64,000 bases of DNA from Pseudonocardia sp. N23 (GTDB lineage Bacteria > Actinomycetota > Actinomycetes > Mycobacteriales > Pseudonocardiaceae): contig NZ_BEGX01000114.1 in the NCBI RefSeq assembly GCF_002583555.1, positions 560,395 through 624,394 on the forward strand. The letters run 5' to 3'. Made by a program: the position numbers and the translations under genes. Positions 10,197-17,812 of the stretch are shown one piece after another (position 1 is the first letter of the stretch; every line of letters starts with the position of its first letter). The notes beneath the pieces are model-generated. The model was not told where the DNA came from. It saw only the letters and a program-made list of their open reading frames with translations, and did not search any database.

Positions 10197-10723
10197 CAGG
10201 CTCCTCCCCCTGCGCCCGCGTGCTCGCCGGCCGGTTGCCCGGCACGGTCGGCCACCAGGCGGTCGATGTCGTCGAGGAAGTCGTCGATCGACGCGCGGCG
10301 CGCGCCCTCGTCGGACAGCGACTCGACGACCAGCTTCTCGGCCAGGCCGAACGACTGCGAGCCCAGCTCGGCACGCATCTGCCGGACCACCTGGTCGCGC
10401 TGCGCCGCGAGCTGCTCCACGCCGCGGACCTTGGTCCGCTCGACCTCCTGCTCGGCCTGCGCCACCAGCTCCTCGTGGATGCGGGTGGCGTCGGCACGGG
10501 CGTCGTCGCGGATGCGGGCCGCCTCCTGGCGGGCCTCCTCGACGGCCGAGTCGAGCTTGGCCTGGGCCTCGTTCAGCTTCTGCGTCGCCTCTTCGGCGTC
10601 GTCCACCTGCTGCTGGATCGTGTTCTGGCGGTCCGCGACCATCTTCTTGATCAGCGGGAGCACGAAGCGCCACAACACGAACAGGACGAGGGCGAAGGCG
10701 ACGAGCTGAGCGATGATCACCAT
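10196..10723 (-). CDS. ATP synthase second b-type subunit (b-prime)
   Basis: A 175-residue membrane-anchored stator chain: one N-terminal helix (VIIAQLVAFALVLFVLWRFV) then a long charged coiled coil rich in Ala/Glu/Arg. It matches the N-terminal b-like part of mycobacterial AtpH (QLFGFAVIVYLVWRFIVPL in that protein), so it is the b-prime half of the b-delta fusion. It overlaps the upstream b gene and the downstream delta gene by one base each (TGATG), giving a tightly coupled b, b-prime, delta trio. A heterodimeric b/b-prime stalk is inferred. Confidence 0.9.
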   Translation of the reverse strand: MVIIAQLVAFALVLFVLWRFVLPLIKKMVADRQNTIQQQVDDAEEATQKLNEAQAKLDSAVEEARQEAARIRDDARADATRIHEELVAQAEQEVERTKVRGVEQLAAQRDQVVRQMRAELGSQSFGLAEKLVVESLSDEGARRASIDDFLDDIDRLVADRAGQPAGEHAGAGGGA

Positions 10724-11277
10724 CAGCGGACTCCCTCGGCGTCCTTGGCCTGCCCCTGTTCGAGCTCGGCCAGGAAGCTGTCGACGGTCGCGCGGTGGCG
10801 CCCGTCGTCGATCGGACGGCCCAGCACACGCGACGCCAGACCGGTGGACAGGCCGCCGATCTCGGTGCGCAGGGAACGAGCGGTCTCCGCGCGCTGGGCG
10901 GCCAGCTCGGCCTCACCCTGCTCACGCAGCCGCGCGACCTCGCGGTCGGTCTCGGCACGCATGCCGTCGCGGATCTTCTGGGCGTCGGCCCGGGCCTCGT
11001 CGCGGATCGTCGTCGCCTCGGCGCGCGCCTCGGCGAGCGACGTCGAGTACCGCTCCTCGGCCTCGTGCAGCGTGCGCACGGCCTTGTCGCGCTCCTCGAC
11101 CTGCTTGCGCACCATCTCGTCGCGCTCCCGCATCGCCGTGGTCAGCGGCGGGACGACGAACCGGTAGAAGAAGAACAGGACGAGGAGGAAGATCACGATC
11201 TCGACGACGATCGTGAAGTTGGGCAGCAGGAAGTTGGTGGTCTCGCCACCTGCCTGCGCCAGCACCTCGGTCGTCAT
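10723..11277 (-). CDS. atpF: ATP synthase Fo b subunit
   Basis: A 184-residue b subunit. One transmembrane helix near residues 19-43 (NFTIVVEIVIFLLVLFFFYR) is followed by a coiled coil with the PPLTTAMRERDEMVRKQVEE start typical of actinobacterial AtpF. It begins 7 bp after atpE and its stop overlaps the b-prime ATG. It forms the peripheral stalk holding F1 against the rotating c-ring. Confidence 0.95.
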   Translation of the reverse strand: MTTEVLAQAGGETTNFLLPNFTIVVEIVIFLLVLFFFYRFVVPPLTTAMRERDEMVRKQVEERDKAVRTLHEAEERYSTSLAEARAEATTIRDEARADAQKIRDGMRAETDREVARLREQGEAELAAQRAETARSLRTEIGGLSTGLASRVLGRPIDDGRHRATVDSFLAELEQGQAKDAEGVR

Positions 11278-11284
11278 GGCGTGA

Positions 11285-11560
11285 TCACGCCAGGACGAAG
11301 ACGAACAGCGCCATGAACGCCAGGTTGATGAAGTACATGCCCTCGACCAGACCGATGATCAGGAACATGGTCGTGTTCAGGCGGCCGGCGGCCTCGGGCT
11401 GGCGGGCGACACCCTGGATGACCGAGGCGCCGGCGAGACCGTCGCCGATCGCCGCGCCGATGGCGCCACCGGCGAGGGCGATGCCACCACCGATCATCGC
11501 GAGGCCGAGCGTGCTCGACCCGCCGGCGGCGGCTTCCTGGGCCAGGTAGGAAATGCTCAT
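11285..11560 (-). CDS. atpE: ATP synthase Fo c subunit
   Basis: A 91-residue c-ring proteolipid with two hydrophobic helices joined by the polar ARQPEA loop. The proton-carrying acid is Glu73 in GLVEGMYFINL. The glycine-rich first helix (GGGIALAGGAIGAAIG) is typical. The ATG at 11560 follows AGGAGAG and gives the normal N-terminus; the longer in-frame reading starts in the leader. The ring is the known diarylquinoline (bedaquiline) target in mycobacteria, but susceptibility cannot be judged here. Confidence 0.96.
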   Translation of the reverse strand: MSISYLAQEAAAGGSSTLGLAMIGGGIALAGGAIGAAIGDGLAGASVIQGVARQPEAAGRLNTTMFLIIGLVEGMYFINLAFMALFVFVLA

Positions 11561-11589
11561 GACTGACTCTCCTCGTGCTCTCTCGTACC

Positions 11590-11606
11590 GCGCCGTCACG
11601 CGGCGC
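11590..11606 (-). promoter_or_regulatory. Intercistronic hairpin between atpB and atpE
   Basis: GCGCCG and CGGCGC flank a 5-nt loop inside the 99-bp atpB-atpE spacer, the longest gap within the atp operon. It precedes the AGGAGAG site of atpE. It may stabilise or modulate the c-subunit message, which must be translated in excess. The role is inferred from position only. Confidence 0.35.
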
Positions 11607-11659
11607 GAGTCGTGCGTCGGGGCAGGTTGTGGGTTGTGCTCGGTACGGGACGAAGCGCG

Positions 11660-12394
11660 CTAGTGCGCGTGCTCGTCGGCCTCGCTGCCGACGGCCTCCG
11701 TGAAGTAGATGAGGGTCAGCAGGGTGAAGATCAGCGCCTGGATGGCGCCGATGAACATGTCGAACAGCTTCCAAGCGGCCTCGGGGGCCCACAGCACGTA
11801 GGCCGGCATGAGACCGATGACCGCGACCATGATCCCGCCGGCGAAGATGTTGCCGAAGAGCCGCAGCGCGAGCGACAGCGGACGCGAGAAGTACTGGGTG
11901 ATGAACTCGATCGGCGCCAGGAACGCGTAGGGCTTGGTGAAGTGGCCGAAGTAGTTGCCCGCACCCTTGGCCCGGATGCCCGCCACGTTGACCCAGATGA
12001 TGACCAGCAGCGCCATCGGGTAGACGAGGTTGACGTCGGAGGTGGGCGGCGGGATCCAGTGCTCGGACGGCAGCGCTGCGAGCCAGTTGCAGATGAGGAT
12101 GAAGGCGAACAGCGTCACGCACAGGCCGACGACGCCGCGCGGCGCCCGCAGGCCCATGCCGTCGCGGATCTGGCCCTGCACCCACCCCGTGAGCGCCTCG
12201 AAGGCGATCTGCAGCCCCGACGGCCGGCCCTTCGTCGCGCGCCGGGCCATGTAGTAGCCCGCTCCACACACGATGATCGCGGCGATGAGCGTGCCGACGA
12301 TCGTGTCGAGGTTCACGGTCAGGCCGAAAAGCGACCCCGTCCAGTGCTCACCGGGCTTGATCTCGCCCTCGGCCGCGAGGACCTCAACGTTCAT
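11660..12394 (-). CDS. atpB: ATP synthase Fo a subunit
   Basis: A 244-residue a subunit with about five to six transmembrane helices. The stator arginine lies in SLALRLFGNIFAGG and the last helix in FIGAIQALIFTLLTLIYFTE. The ATG at 12394 (MNVEVLAAEGEIKPGEHW) follows AGGAGATC and overlaps the preceding gene's stop as ATGA. The a subunit forms the two proton half-channels against the c-ring. Confidence 0.95.
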   Translation of the reverse strand: MNVEVLAAEGEIKPGEHWTGSLFGLTVNLDTIVGTLIAAIIVCGAGYYMARRATKGRPSGLQIAFEALTGWVQGQIRDGMGLRAPRGVVGLCVTLFAFILICNWLAALPSEHWIPPPTSDVNLVYPMALLVIIWVNVAGIRAKGAGNYFGHFTKPYAFLAPIEFITQYFSRPLSLALRLFGNIFAGGIMVAVIGLMPAYVLWAPEAAWKLFDMFIGAIQALIFTLLTLIYFTEAVGSEADEHAH

Positions 12395-12798
12395 TTCTGT
12401 CGGATCTCCTTGATCAACGGCAGGATCGAGCTCACCGTCGCCAGCAGCTGGAAGACCGCGAGCCCCCCGAACACGGCGATCCCGTAGGGACGCACCAGGA
12501 GCGCGCAGCCGAAGGCGACGACGGTGATGACGGCGAGGCGAAGGAGCACGCCGCCGGAGAACTTGGCCCGCGACGGCGCCGAGCTGCCGTGCGAGAACCG
12601 CACGACCGACCCCACCGCGAAGGCGGAGTTGATGATCCCGAGTGCGATACCCACGCACCCGAAGAGTGCGAACAGCCCGTACCCCAGGGGTACGCAGACC
12701 GCGACGACGACGATCGCCAGTGCGACACCCGCGATGGCGGTGCGCCTGAACGTGGCCCGGCTGACAGGGGGCACATAGCCCGGGACTGCAGTCATCAT
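12391..12798 (-). CDS. ATP synthase I-like membrane protein
   Basis: A 135-residue protein with four hydrophobic segments, in the position of Rv1303 just before atpB. It resembles the AtpI / ATP synthase protein I group of small operon-leading membrane proteins thought to help c-ring assembly. It ends with a charged IKEIRQK tail, and its stop overlaps the atpB ATG (ATGA). Two consecutive ATGs could serve as start. The assignment rests on size, topology and position rather than a sharp motif. Confidence 0.7.
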   Translation of the reverse strand: MMTAVPGYVPPVSRATFRRTAIAGVALAIVVVAVCVPLGYGLFALFGCVGIALGIINSAFAVGSVVRFSHGSSAPSRAKFSGGVLLRLAVITVVAFGCALLVRPYGIAVFGGLAVFQLLATVSSILPLIKEIRQK

Positions 12799-12843
12799 GG
12801 GTGTCTCACCCCGTCTCGCTCGGTCACCGGTTGCCTCGTTTCG

Positions 12844-13062
12844 TCACTGAAACCTCTTGAACTGTCGATAGACGAGCCCTGCTGCCGTGGCCACTCCGAG
12901 GAACAGGCCAACGAACGCGAACACCGGGAACGTCCCGAAGGGTCGGTCGACCAGCCAACCCAGTCCGAAACCGGCCATCACGCAGAGCGCGATGGTCAGG
13001 CCCATCGACAGGAGATCGCCCAGCTCGGGGCCGCTCGGGCCCTGCGGACTGTTGCGCTCCAC
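12844..13062 (-). CDS. AtpZ/AtpI-like small membrane protein
   Basis: A 72-residue, two-helix protein: LSMGLTIALCVMAGFGLGW, a short DRPFGTFP loop, then VFAFVGLFLGVATAAGLVYR. This helix-GWxxD-helix pattern is typical of the AtpZ/AtpI family at the head of atp operons. The start is GTG with GCGAGGAC upstream. It is the first gene of the predicted atp operon, 45 bp before the ATP synthase I-like gene. Confidence 0.72.
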   Translation of the reverse strand: MERNSPQGPSGPELGDLLSMGLTIALCVMAGFGLGWLVDRPFGTFPVFAFVGLFLGVATAAGLVYRQFKRFQ

Positions 13063-13094
13063 CTGTGTCCTCGCCTACGTCGCCGGGTCCTTCA

Positions 13095-13122
13095 GGAGCT
13101 TGTGGATACTTTCACAAGCTCC
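13095..13122. promoter_or_regulatory. Perfect inverted repeat upstream of the atp operon
   Basis: GGAGCTTGTG and CACAAGCTCC form a perfect 10-bp inverted repeat with an 8-nt centre in the 185-bp gap before the first atp gene, about 33 bp upstream of its GTG. It could be an operator or an RNA hairpin in the leader. A TAGCGT hexamer lies about 45 bp further upstream on the minus strand, so the repeat may be in the 5' leader. Confidence 0.45.
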
Positions 13123-13247
13123 GGCAGACCCGACCGACGACCGGTCTCGAAAACGGACGCTATCACAGGAAATTTCACCCGCCGCACCCCCCTGACCTGT
13201 GAGGACGACAACGTCCCCCGGCGAGTATGTCCGACTCGCCGTGCAGG

Positions 13248-14453
13248 TCAGGGCCGCGTCGGTGAGTCGCGTCGCATCACGGCGAGCGCGCGGTCACGTG
13301 GGACGAACGTCGCGACCAGTGCGACGACGATCCCGGCGCCCACCGCCCACAGCACGACCGTCGGATCGTCGACGAGCGCCAGCGCCACGGCGCCGAACGC
13401 CACGATCGCCGCCCACAGGTAGATCAGCAGCACCGCGCGCCGATGGCTGTGCCCGATCTCGAGCAGCCGGTGGTGCAGGTGCATCTTGTCGGGCGAGAAC
13501 GGGCTCAGCCCCGCCCGCGTCCGCCGGATCACCGCCATGAGCAGGTCCAACAGCGGGACGAACATCACGGCGGCGACGACGATCACGGGCGCGAACAGCG
13601 CGAGGATGTCGGTGCCGTCGGTGGTGGCGGCGATCGGGAGCTTCCCCGAGGCACCCGTCGTGGCCGCGGCCAGCAGCAGCCCGATCAGCATCGAGCCCGA
13701 GTCCCCCATGAAGATCCGGGCCGGGTTGAAGTTGTGCGGCAGGAACCCCAGGCACGCACCCGCCAGCACGGCGGCCAGCAACGCGGGCGAGTACGCCGAC
13801 GGATCGTTGCCGTTCTGATGCACGAGCCCGATCGCGAACACACCGGTCGCGGCCGCCGCGATCATCCCGACGCCCGCCGCCAGCCCGTCGAGCCCGTCGA
13901 CGAAGTTCATCGCGTTGACCAGCGCGACCGTCAGCAGCACCGTGAGCAGGACGCCCTGGCCCTGTCCCAGGATCAGCAACGAGCCCGAGCTCTGCCCGCC
14001 GCCGCCCCACGGCACCCAGAACACCGCCCACTGGATGCCGAACAGCACCAGCACGCCCGCCGCCGTGATCTGGCCTGCCAACTTGGTCAGGGCGTCGAGC
14101 TCCCACCGGTCGTCCAGCACCCCGACGCCACACAGCAGCGCCGCCGCGATGACCACGCCGAGGACGTCGTCGGAGTAGTCGAACGCCAGCCGCAGCGCCG
14201 GCAGCTGCAACGCGAGCCCGATGCCCGCGAACACCCCGCCGAGCATCGCGAGCCCGCCCCAGCGCGGAGTCGGCGTGGTGTGGACGTCACGGTTGCGCGG
14301 CCACGCCACCGCACCGGCCTTGAGCGCGAGGACACGCACCAGGCCGGTGAGCAGGAACGTGACGACGGCGGCCGTCAGCCCCGCGAGCAGGTACTCACGG
14401 ATGGGCAGCCCGAGACCGACGGGTGCCAGGGCGGGGACGACCGCGAGCGGCAC
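13248..14453 (-). CDS. wecA: Undecaprenyl-phosphate GlcNAc-1-phosphate transferase
   Basis: A 401-residue polytopic membrane enzyme of the MraY/WecA family (Rfe in Mycobacterium, Rv1302). It transfers GlcNAc-1-phosphate from UDP-GlcNAc to a polyprenyl phosphate, beginning arabinogalactan-linker or cell-wall polymer synthesis. Motifs seen are VLDDRWELDALTKLAGQ, NAMNFVDGLDGLAAG, NFNPARIFMGDSGSM and the cytoplasmic DKMHLHHRLLEIGHSHRR, in family order. It lies 12 bp after glyA and just upstream of the atp operon. Confidence 0.93.
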   Translation of the reverse strand: MPLAVVPALAPVGLGLPIREYLLAGLTAAVVTFLLTGLVRVLALKAGAVAWPRNRDVHTTPTPRWGGLAMLGGVFAGIGLALQLPALRLAFDYSDDVLGVVIAAALLCGVGVLDDRWELDALTKLAGQITAAGVLVLFGIQWAVFWVPWGGGGQSSGSLLILGQGQGVLLTVLLTVALVNAMNFVDGLDGLAAGVGMIAAAATGVFAIGLVHQNGNDPSAYSPALLAAVLAGACLGFLPHNFNPARIFMGDSGSMLIGLLLAAATTGASGKLPIAATTDGTDILALFAPVIVVAAVMFVPLLDLLMAVIRRTRAGLSPFSPDKMHLHHRLLEIGHSHRRAVLLIYLWAAIVAFGAVALALVDDPTVVLWAVGAGIVVALVATFVPRDRALAVMRRDSPTRP

Positions 14454-14465
14454 CGACCGTGCCGG

Positions 14466-15746
14466 TCAGTCGCGCGGGTAGGCCGGGACACGTCCGACCA
14501 GCGTCGACACCGCGTCCGCGACCTCCCGCAGCTCGGCGTCGCCCTCCGGGGTGCCCTGCGGCGCCTTGACCGCCCGCGCCAGCAACGACGCGACCTCGGC
14601 CATGTCGGACTCGACCATGCCCTGCGTCGTCGACGACGGGGAGCCGACCCGGATGCCCGACGGCTTCATCGGCGGGGCCGGGTCGTACGGGATCGCGTTC
14701 TTGTTCAAGGTGATCCGCGCCGCGTCGCACCGCGACTCCGCCTCGGCGCCCGTGACACCGATGGGCCGCAGGTCGATCAGCGCGAGGTGGGTGTCGGTGC
14801 CACCGGACACGGCACGCATCCCCTCGGCCTCCAGGCCCTTCGCGAGCGCCTGCGCGTTGGCGATGACCTGCGTCGCGTACTGCTGGTACGCCGGCTGCGC
14901 CGCCTCCCGCATCGCGACGGCCTTGGCCGCCACGGCGTGCATCAGCGGGCCACCCTGCGAGAACGGGAAGACGGCCTTGTCGATGGCCTTCGCGTGCTCC
15001 TCGCGGCACAGCACCATGCCGCCGCGCGGGCCGCGCAGGACCTTGTGCGTCGTCGCGGTGACGACGTCGGCGAACGGCACCGGCGACGGGATCGCCTTGC
15101 CGGCCACCAGGCCGATGAAGTGCGCGGCGTCGACCATCAGCTTGGCGCCGACCTCGTCGGCGATCTCGCGGAAGGCCTTGAAGTCGATCAGGCGCGGGTA
15201 GGCCGTCGCGCCACAGATGATCATCTTCGGCCGGTGCTCGCGGGCCAGATCGCGGACCTGGTCGTAGTCGATCAGCTCGGAGTCCTCCCGCACGGTGTAG
15301 GACACCGCGTTGAACCACTTGCCCGAGAAGTTGACCTTGCTGCCGTGGGTGAGGTGCCCGCCCTGCTTGAGGTCCATGGCCAGCACCGTGTCGCCGGGCT
15401 GGGTGAACGCGGCGTACGCGGCGAGGTTCGCGCTCGCGCCGGAGTGCGGCTGCAGGTTCGCGTGCTCGGCGCCGAAGAGCTCCTTCGTGCGCGCGTTGCC
15501 GATCTCCTCGGCGACGTCGACGACCTGACAGCCGCCGTAGTAGCGACGCCCCGGGTAGCCCTCGGCGTACTTGTTCGACAACGTCGAGCCGAGCGCGGCC
15601 AGGACGGCCGGGCTGGTGAGGTTCTCGCTCGCGATGAGCTGCAGTCCGCCTCGCAGCCGGTCGAGCTCGTCGAGCACGACTCCCGCGATCTCGGGATCCT
15701 GCTGCTGAAGTGCGTCGAAGTCCGGGCCCCAGAACGGTGTGCTCAC
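14466..15746 (-). CDS. glyA: Serine hydroxymethyltransferase
   Basis: A 426-residue PLP enzyme interconverting serine plus tetrahydrofolate with glycine plus methylene-THF. NKYAEGYPGRRYYGGC, PHSGASANLAAY and the PLP-lysine segment TTHKVLRGPRGG (Lys235) are all present at family length. The GTG start lies 8 nt after a TAATCT -10 box and lacks a ribosome site. It interrupts the mycobacterial tsaC-wecA neighbourhood together with the TetR gene. Confidence 0.97.
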   Translation of the reverse strand: MSTPFWGPDFDALQQQDPEIAGVVLDELDRLRGGLQLIASENLTSPAVLAALGSTLSNKYAEGYPGRRYYGGCQVVDVAEEIGNARTKELFGAEHANLQPHSGASANLAAYAAFTQPGDTVLAMDLKQGGHLTHGSKVNFSGKWFNAVSYTVREDSELIDYDQVRDLAREHRPKMIICGATAYPRLIDFKAFREIADEVGAKLMVDAAHFIGLVAGKAIPSPVPFADVVTATTHKVLRGPRGGMVLCREEHAKAIDKAVFPFSQGGPLMHAVAAKAVAMREAAQPAYQQYATQVIANAQALAKGLEAEGMRAVSGGTDTHLALIDLRPIGVTGAEAESRCDAARITLNKNAIPYDPAPPMKPSGIRVGSPSSTTQGMVESDMAEVASLLARAVKAPQGTPEGDAELREVADAVSTLVGRVPAYPRD

Positions 15747-15754
15747 GTTGGCCG

Positions 15755-15760
15755 AGATTA
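15755..15760 (-). promoter_or_regulatory. Predicted -10 box of glyA
   Basis: TAATCT on the minus strand fits TANNNT and ends 8 nt before the glyA GTG, with no Shine-Dalgarno sequence between. A leaderless transcript is inferred. Confidence 0.4.
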
Positions 15761-15804
15761 CCGGCGACGATCCCGATCACCCCAGCGGGAGGGGCGCATC
15801 CCAC

Positions 15805-15838
15805 AGAGCAATGCTCTCGTTGGTTGCCGATGCTCTCG
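15805..15838. promoter_or_regulatory. Candidate TetR operator: palindrome plus repeated half-site
   Basis: A 13-bp perfect palindrome AGAGCAATGCTCT lies at 15805-15817 in the 113-bp gap between divergent glyA and the TetR gene. The 9-mer ATGCTCTCG occurs at 15811-15819 and again at 15830-15838, 19 bp apart. Such a site beside a TetR gene is typical of autoregulation. Binding is inferred. Confidence 0.5.
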
Positions 15839-15859
15839 AAATGGGGCAGAATCCCCACC

Positions 15860-16540
15860 GTGTCCGCGCCCCGAACCGCCCGCGCCCGCGTCCGCGCCCA
15901 GCTCACGAGCGAGATCGCCGACGTCGCCCGCACCCACCTCGCCACCGGCGGCGCCGCTGCCCTCTCCCTGCGCGCCGTCGCCCGTGAGCTCCGGATGGCT
16001 TCCTCCGCGGTCTACCGCTACTTCCCCAGCCGCGACGACCTGCTCACCACGCTGATCGTCGACGCCTACGACGCCCTCGGTGAGGCCGCCGAACAGGCCG
16101 AGGCAGGCGTCGCCCGCACCGACCTGCGCGGCCGGCTGCACGCCGCCTGCGCCGCCGCGCGCGACTGGGCACTGGCCCACCCGCACGAGTACGCGCTGCT
16201 CTACGGCTCCCCCGTCCCCGGCTACGCCGCCCCGGAGGCCACCATCGGGCCCGCGGGGCGCGTCGGCACCGTGATCGTCGGGATCGTCCGGGACGGGCTC
16301 GCGAGCGGCGCCCTCACCCCGCTGCCCGGCAGCGTCGACACCATCGACAGCCGGGTGCTCGCCGAGTTCGACCTGACCGACGACACCGTCCGCGCCGCCC
16401 GCCTCGTCGGCGCCTGGTCGGGCCTGTTCGGCGCCATCGGCTTCGAGCTCCACGGCCACACCCACAACATCGTCACCGACCACGTCGCCTGGTTCCGCGC
16501 GGTCGTCGACACCCACGCCGACGCCCTCGCCCTCCCCTGA
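15860..16540 (+). CDS. TetR-family regulator with WHG-type C-terminal domain
   Basis: A 226-residue TetR regulator. The N-terminal helix-turn-helix is clear (LSLRAVARELRMASSAVYRY followed by FPSRDDLL). The C-terminal ligand domain has LLYGSPVPGYAAP, the signature of the WHG group. GTG at 15860 is chosen because the HTH then begins at the normal distance; an in-frame ATG at 15830 overlaps the candidate operator and is the alternative. It is divergent from glyA and probably autoregulated. Its ligand and other targets are unknown. Confidence 0.85.
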   Translation: MSAPRTARARVRAQLTSEIADVARTHLATGGAAALSLRAVARELRMASSAVYRYFPSRDDLLTTLIVDAYDALGEAAEQAEAGVARTDLRGRLHAACAAARDWALAHPHEYALLYGSPVPGYAAPEATIGPAGRVGTVIVGIVRDGLASGALTPLPGSVDTIDSRVLAEFDLTDDTVRAARLVGAWSGLFGAIGFELHGHTHNIVTDHVAWFRAVVDTHADALALP

Positions 16541-16562
16541 CCCGCCCCGCCCTGACCCGCCC

Positions 16563-16610
16563 CGCAACCTCGCTGCGCGCGCGACGGCGATCTCCGACCG
16601 TGAGGTTGCG
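16563..16610. repeat. REP-like inverted repeat, copy 1
   Basis: CGCAACCTC…GAGGTTGCG arms (extendable by one base each side) enclose about 30 nt that end CGACCGT. A diverged copy with the same order lies at 17071-17118. The two copies bracket the GNAT relic. Confidence 0.5.
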
Positions 16611-16654
16611 GCCGGCACACCGCGCGCCACCCCACTGCTGTTCGACGGCCCCGG

Positions 16655-17063
16655 GACGACGGTGCGGTCGCGATCGCCCGGCGTCCGGTCCGTGCCGGCG
16701 TCGCGGGATGGCGAGCGTCGACGGCGCGGCGGCCGGCACGACTCGTCGTCGCGACCCTCGCGGGCGGGGTCGTCGGCGTCGCCTGCGCCGGCGACGCCCG
16801 GGGCAGGCGACGCCGAGCAGGGCTTCCCCGCGGCACGGCCGCGTCACCTCTACGCGATGCACCTCCTGGCCGTGCACCACGGGAACGGCCTGGGGCAGGC
16901 ACTGCCCGACGCCGTGCTCGGCGACGAGCCCGCGCAGCTCTGGGTGCTGTGCACCAACGCCCGCGCGATCGCCTTCTACCCCCGCAACGGGTTCGCGGCG
17001 GACCGCGCGGAGTTCACCGACCCGCGCGACCCCGCCATGGTCGAGCTGCGGATGGCGCGCTGA
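16655..17063 (+). pseudogene. GNAT acetyltransferase relic (frameshifted, N-terminus missing)
   Basis: The C-terminal half of a GNAT N-acetyltransferase is readable: RHLYAMHLLAVHHGNGLGQA, then AQLWVLCTNARAIAFYPRNG and FAADRAEF. This covers the acetyl-CoA-binding motif A region (here HGNGLGQA in place of a Q/RxxGxG/A loop) and motif B. The preceding beta strands (LVVATLAGGVVGVACAGDAR) are readable only in another frame between about 16,660 and 16,800, so at least one frameshift separates them. No start codon or N-terminal substrate domain was found. A sequencing indel could explain the frameshift but not the missing N-terminus. Confidence 0.7.
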
Positions 17064-17070
17064 CCGCGCC

Positions 17071-17118
17071 CGCAACCCCGCTGCCCTGCTCGCGACGAGT
17101 CGCGACCGTCAGGTCGCG
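17071..17118. repeat. REP-like inverted repeat, copy 2
   Basis: CGCAACCCCGCTGC at the left and CGACCGTCAGGTCGCG at the right repeat the order of copy 1 with a few changes. It lies just after the GNAT relic and before the tsaC stop. Confidence 0.4.
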
Positions 17119-17142
17119 CGCGAACCCGGTTGCGCCCGGGTG

Positions 17143-17787
17143 TCAGACGGTGGTGACCTCGCGGCCGAGGACCTCGGAGATCGCGGCGAGCGGCACGGCA
17201 CCCTCGCGCAGGACGCGGGGGGTGTCGGCGGTGAGGTCGACGATCGTCGAGGCCACGTTCTCCCCCGACGACCCGCCGTCGAGCACGACCGCGACGTGCC
17301 GGCCGAGCTGGGCCTCGGCGTCGGCGGCGTCGGCGGCCGGGGCGGAGCCGGACCGGTTCGCGCTGGAGACCGCCATCGGGCCGACCTCGCGCAGCAGTTC
17401 CAGCGCGACGGGGTGCAGCGGCATCCGCAGCATCACGGTGCCGCGGGTGGTCCCCAGGTCCCAGGCCAGCGAGGGGGCGTGCGGCAGCACGAGGGAGAGC
17501 CCGCCGGGCCAGAACGCCTCGATCAGCTCGCGGGCGGCGGTGGGGACGCCGATGACGAGGCCGTCGATCGTCGACCAGGAGCCGACGAGCACGGGAACGG
17601 GCATGTCGGGTCCGCGGCCCTTGGCGGCCAGCAGGGACCGGACAGCGGTGGCGGAGAAGGCGTCGCACCCGATGCCGTAGACGGTGTCGGTGGGCATCAC
17701 GACGAGGCTGCCCGCCCGCACGGCGCGTGCCGCAGCGGCGAGGCCCTCGGCCCGGGCATCCGGGTCGGCGCAGTCGTACGTGGTCAC
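17143..17787 (-). CDS. tsaC: L-threonylcarbamoyladenylate synthase
   Basis: A 214-residue YrdC/Sua5-family enzyme making threonylcarbamoyl-AMP from Thr, bicarbonate and ATP for the t6A modification of tRNA. GSLVVMPTDTVYGIGCDAF, SLLAAKGRGPDMPVPVLV (KxR box), FWPGGLSLVL and MAVSSANRSGSAP are the expected motifs. It lacks the C-terminal Sua5 domain, so it is TsaC-sized. It lies 25 bp after prmC, as in Mycobacterium (Rv1300-Rv1301), yet has its own possible leaderless promoter. Confidence 0.93.
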   Translation of the reverse strand: MTTYDCADPDARAEGLAAAARAVRAGSLVVMPTDTVYGIGCDAFSATAVRSLLAAKGRGPDMPVPVLVGSWSTIDGLVIGVPTAARELIEAFWPGGLSLVLPHAPSLAWDLGTTRGTVMLRMPLHPVALELLREVGPMAVSSANRSGSAPAADAADAEAQLGRHVAVVLDGGSSGENVASTIVDLTADTPRVLREGAVPLAAISEVLGREVTTV

Positions 17788-17793
17788 CCGCCG

Positions 17794-17799
17794 ACTCTA
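17794..17799 (-). promoter_or_regulatory. Predicted -10 box of tsaC
   Basis: TAGAGT on the minus strand ends 6 nt before the tsaC GTG with no ribosome site between. It would be an internal promoter within the prmC-tsaC run. Confidence 0.35.
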
Positions 17800-17812
17800 C
17801 GACCGCCGGAGA

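Noticed and set aside
10190..10200. Sequencing frameshift splitting a b-delta fusion
   Set aside because: The delta ORF has its own strong ribosome site and TGATG coupling like other operon pairs here, so two genes are more likely.
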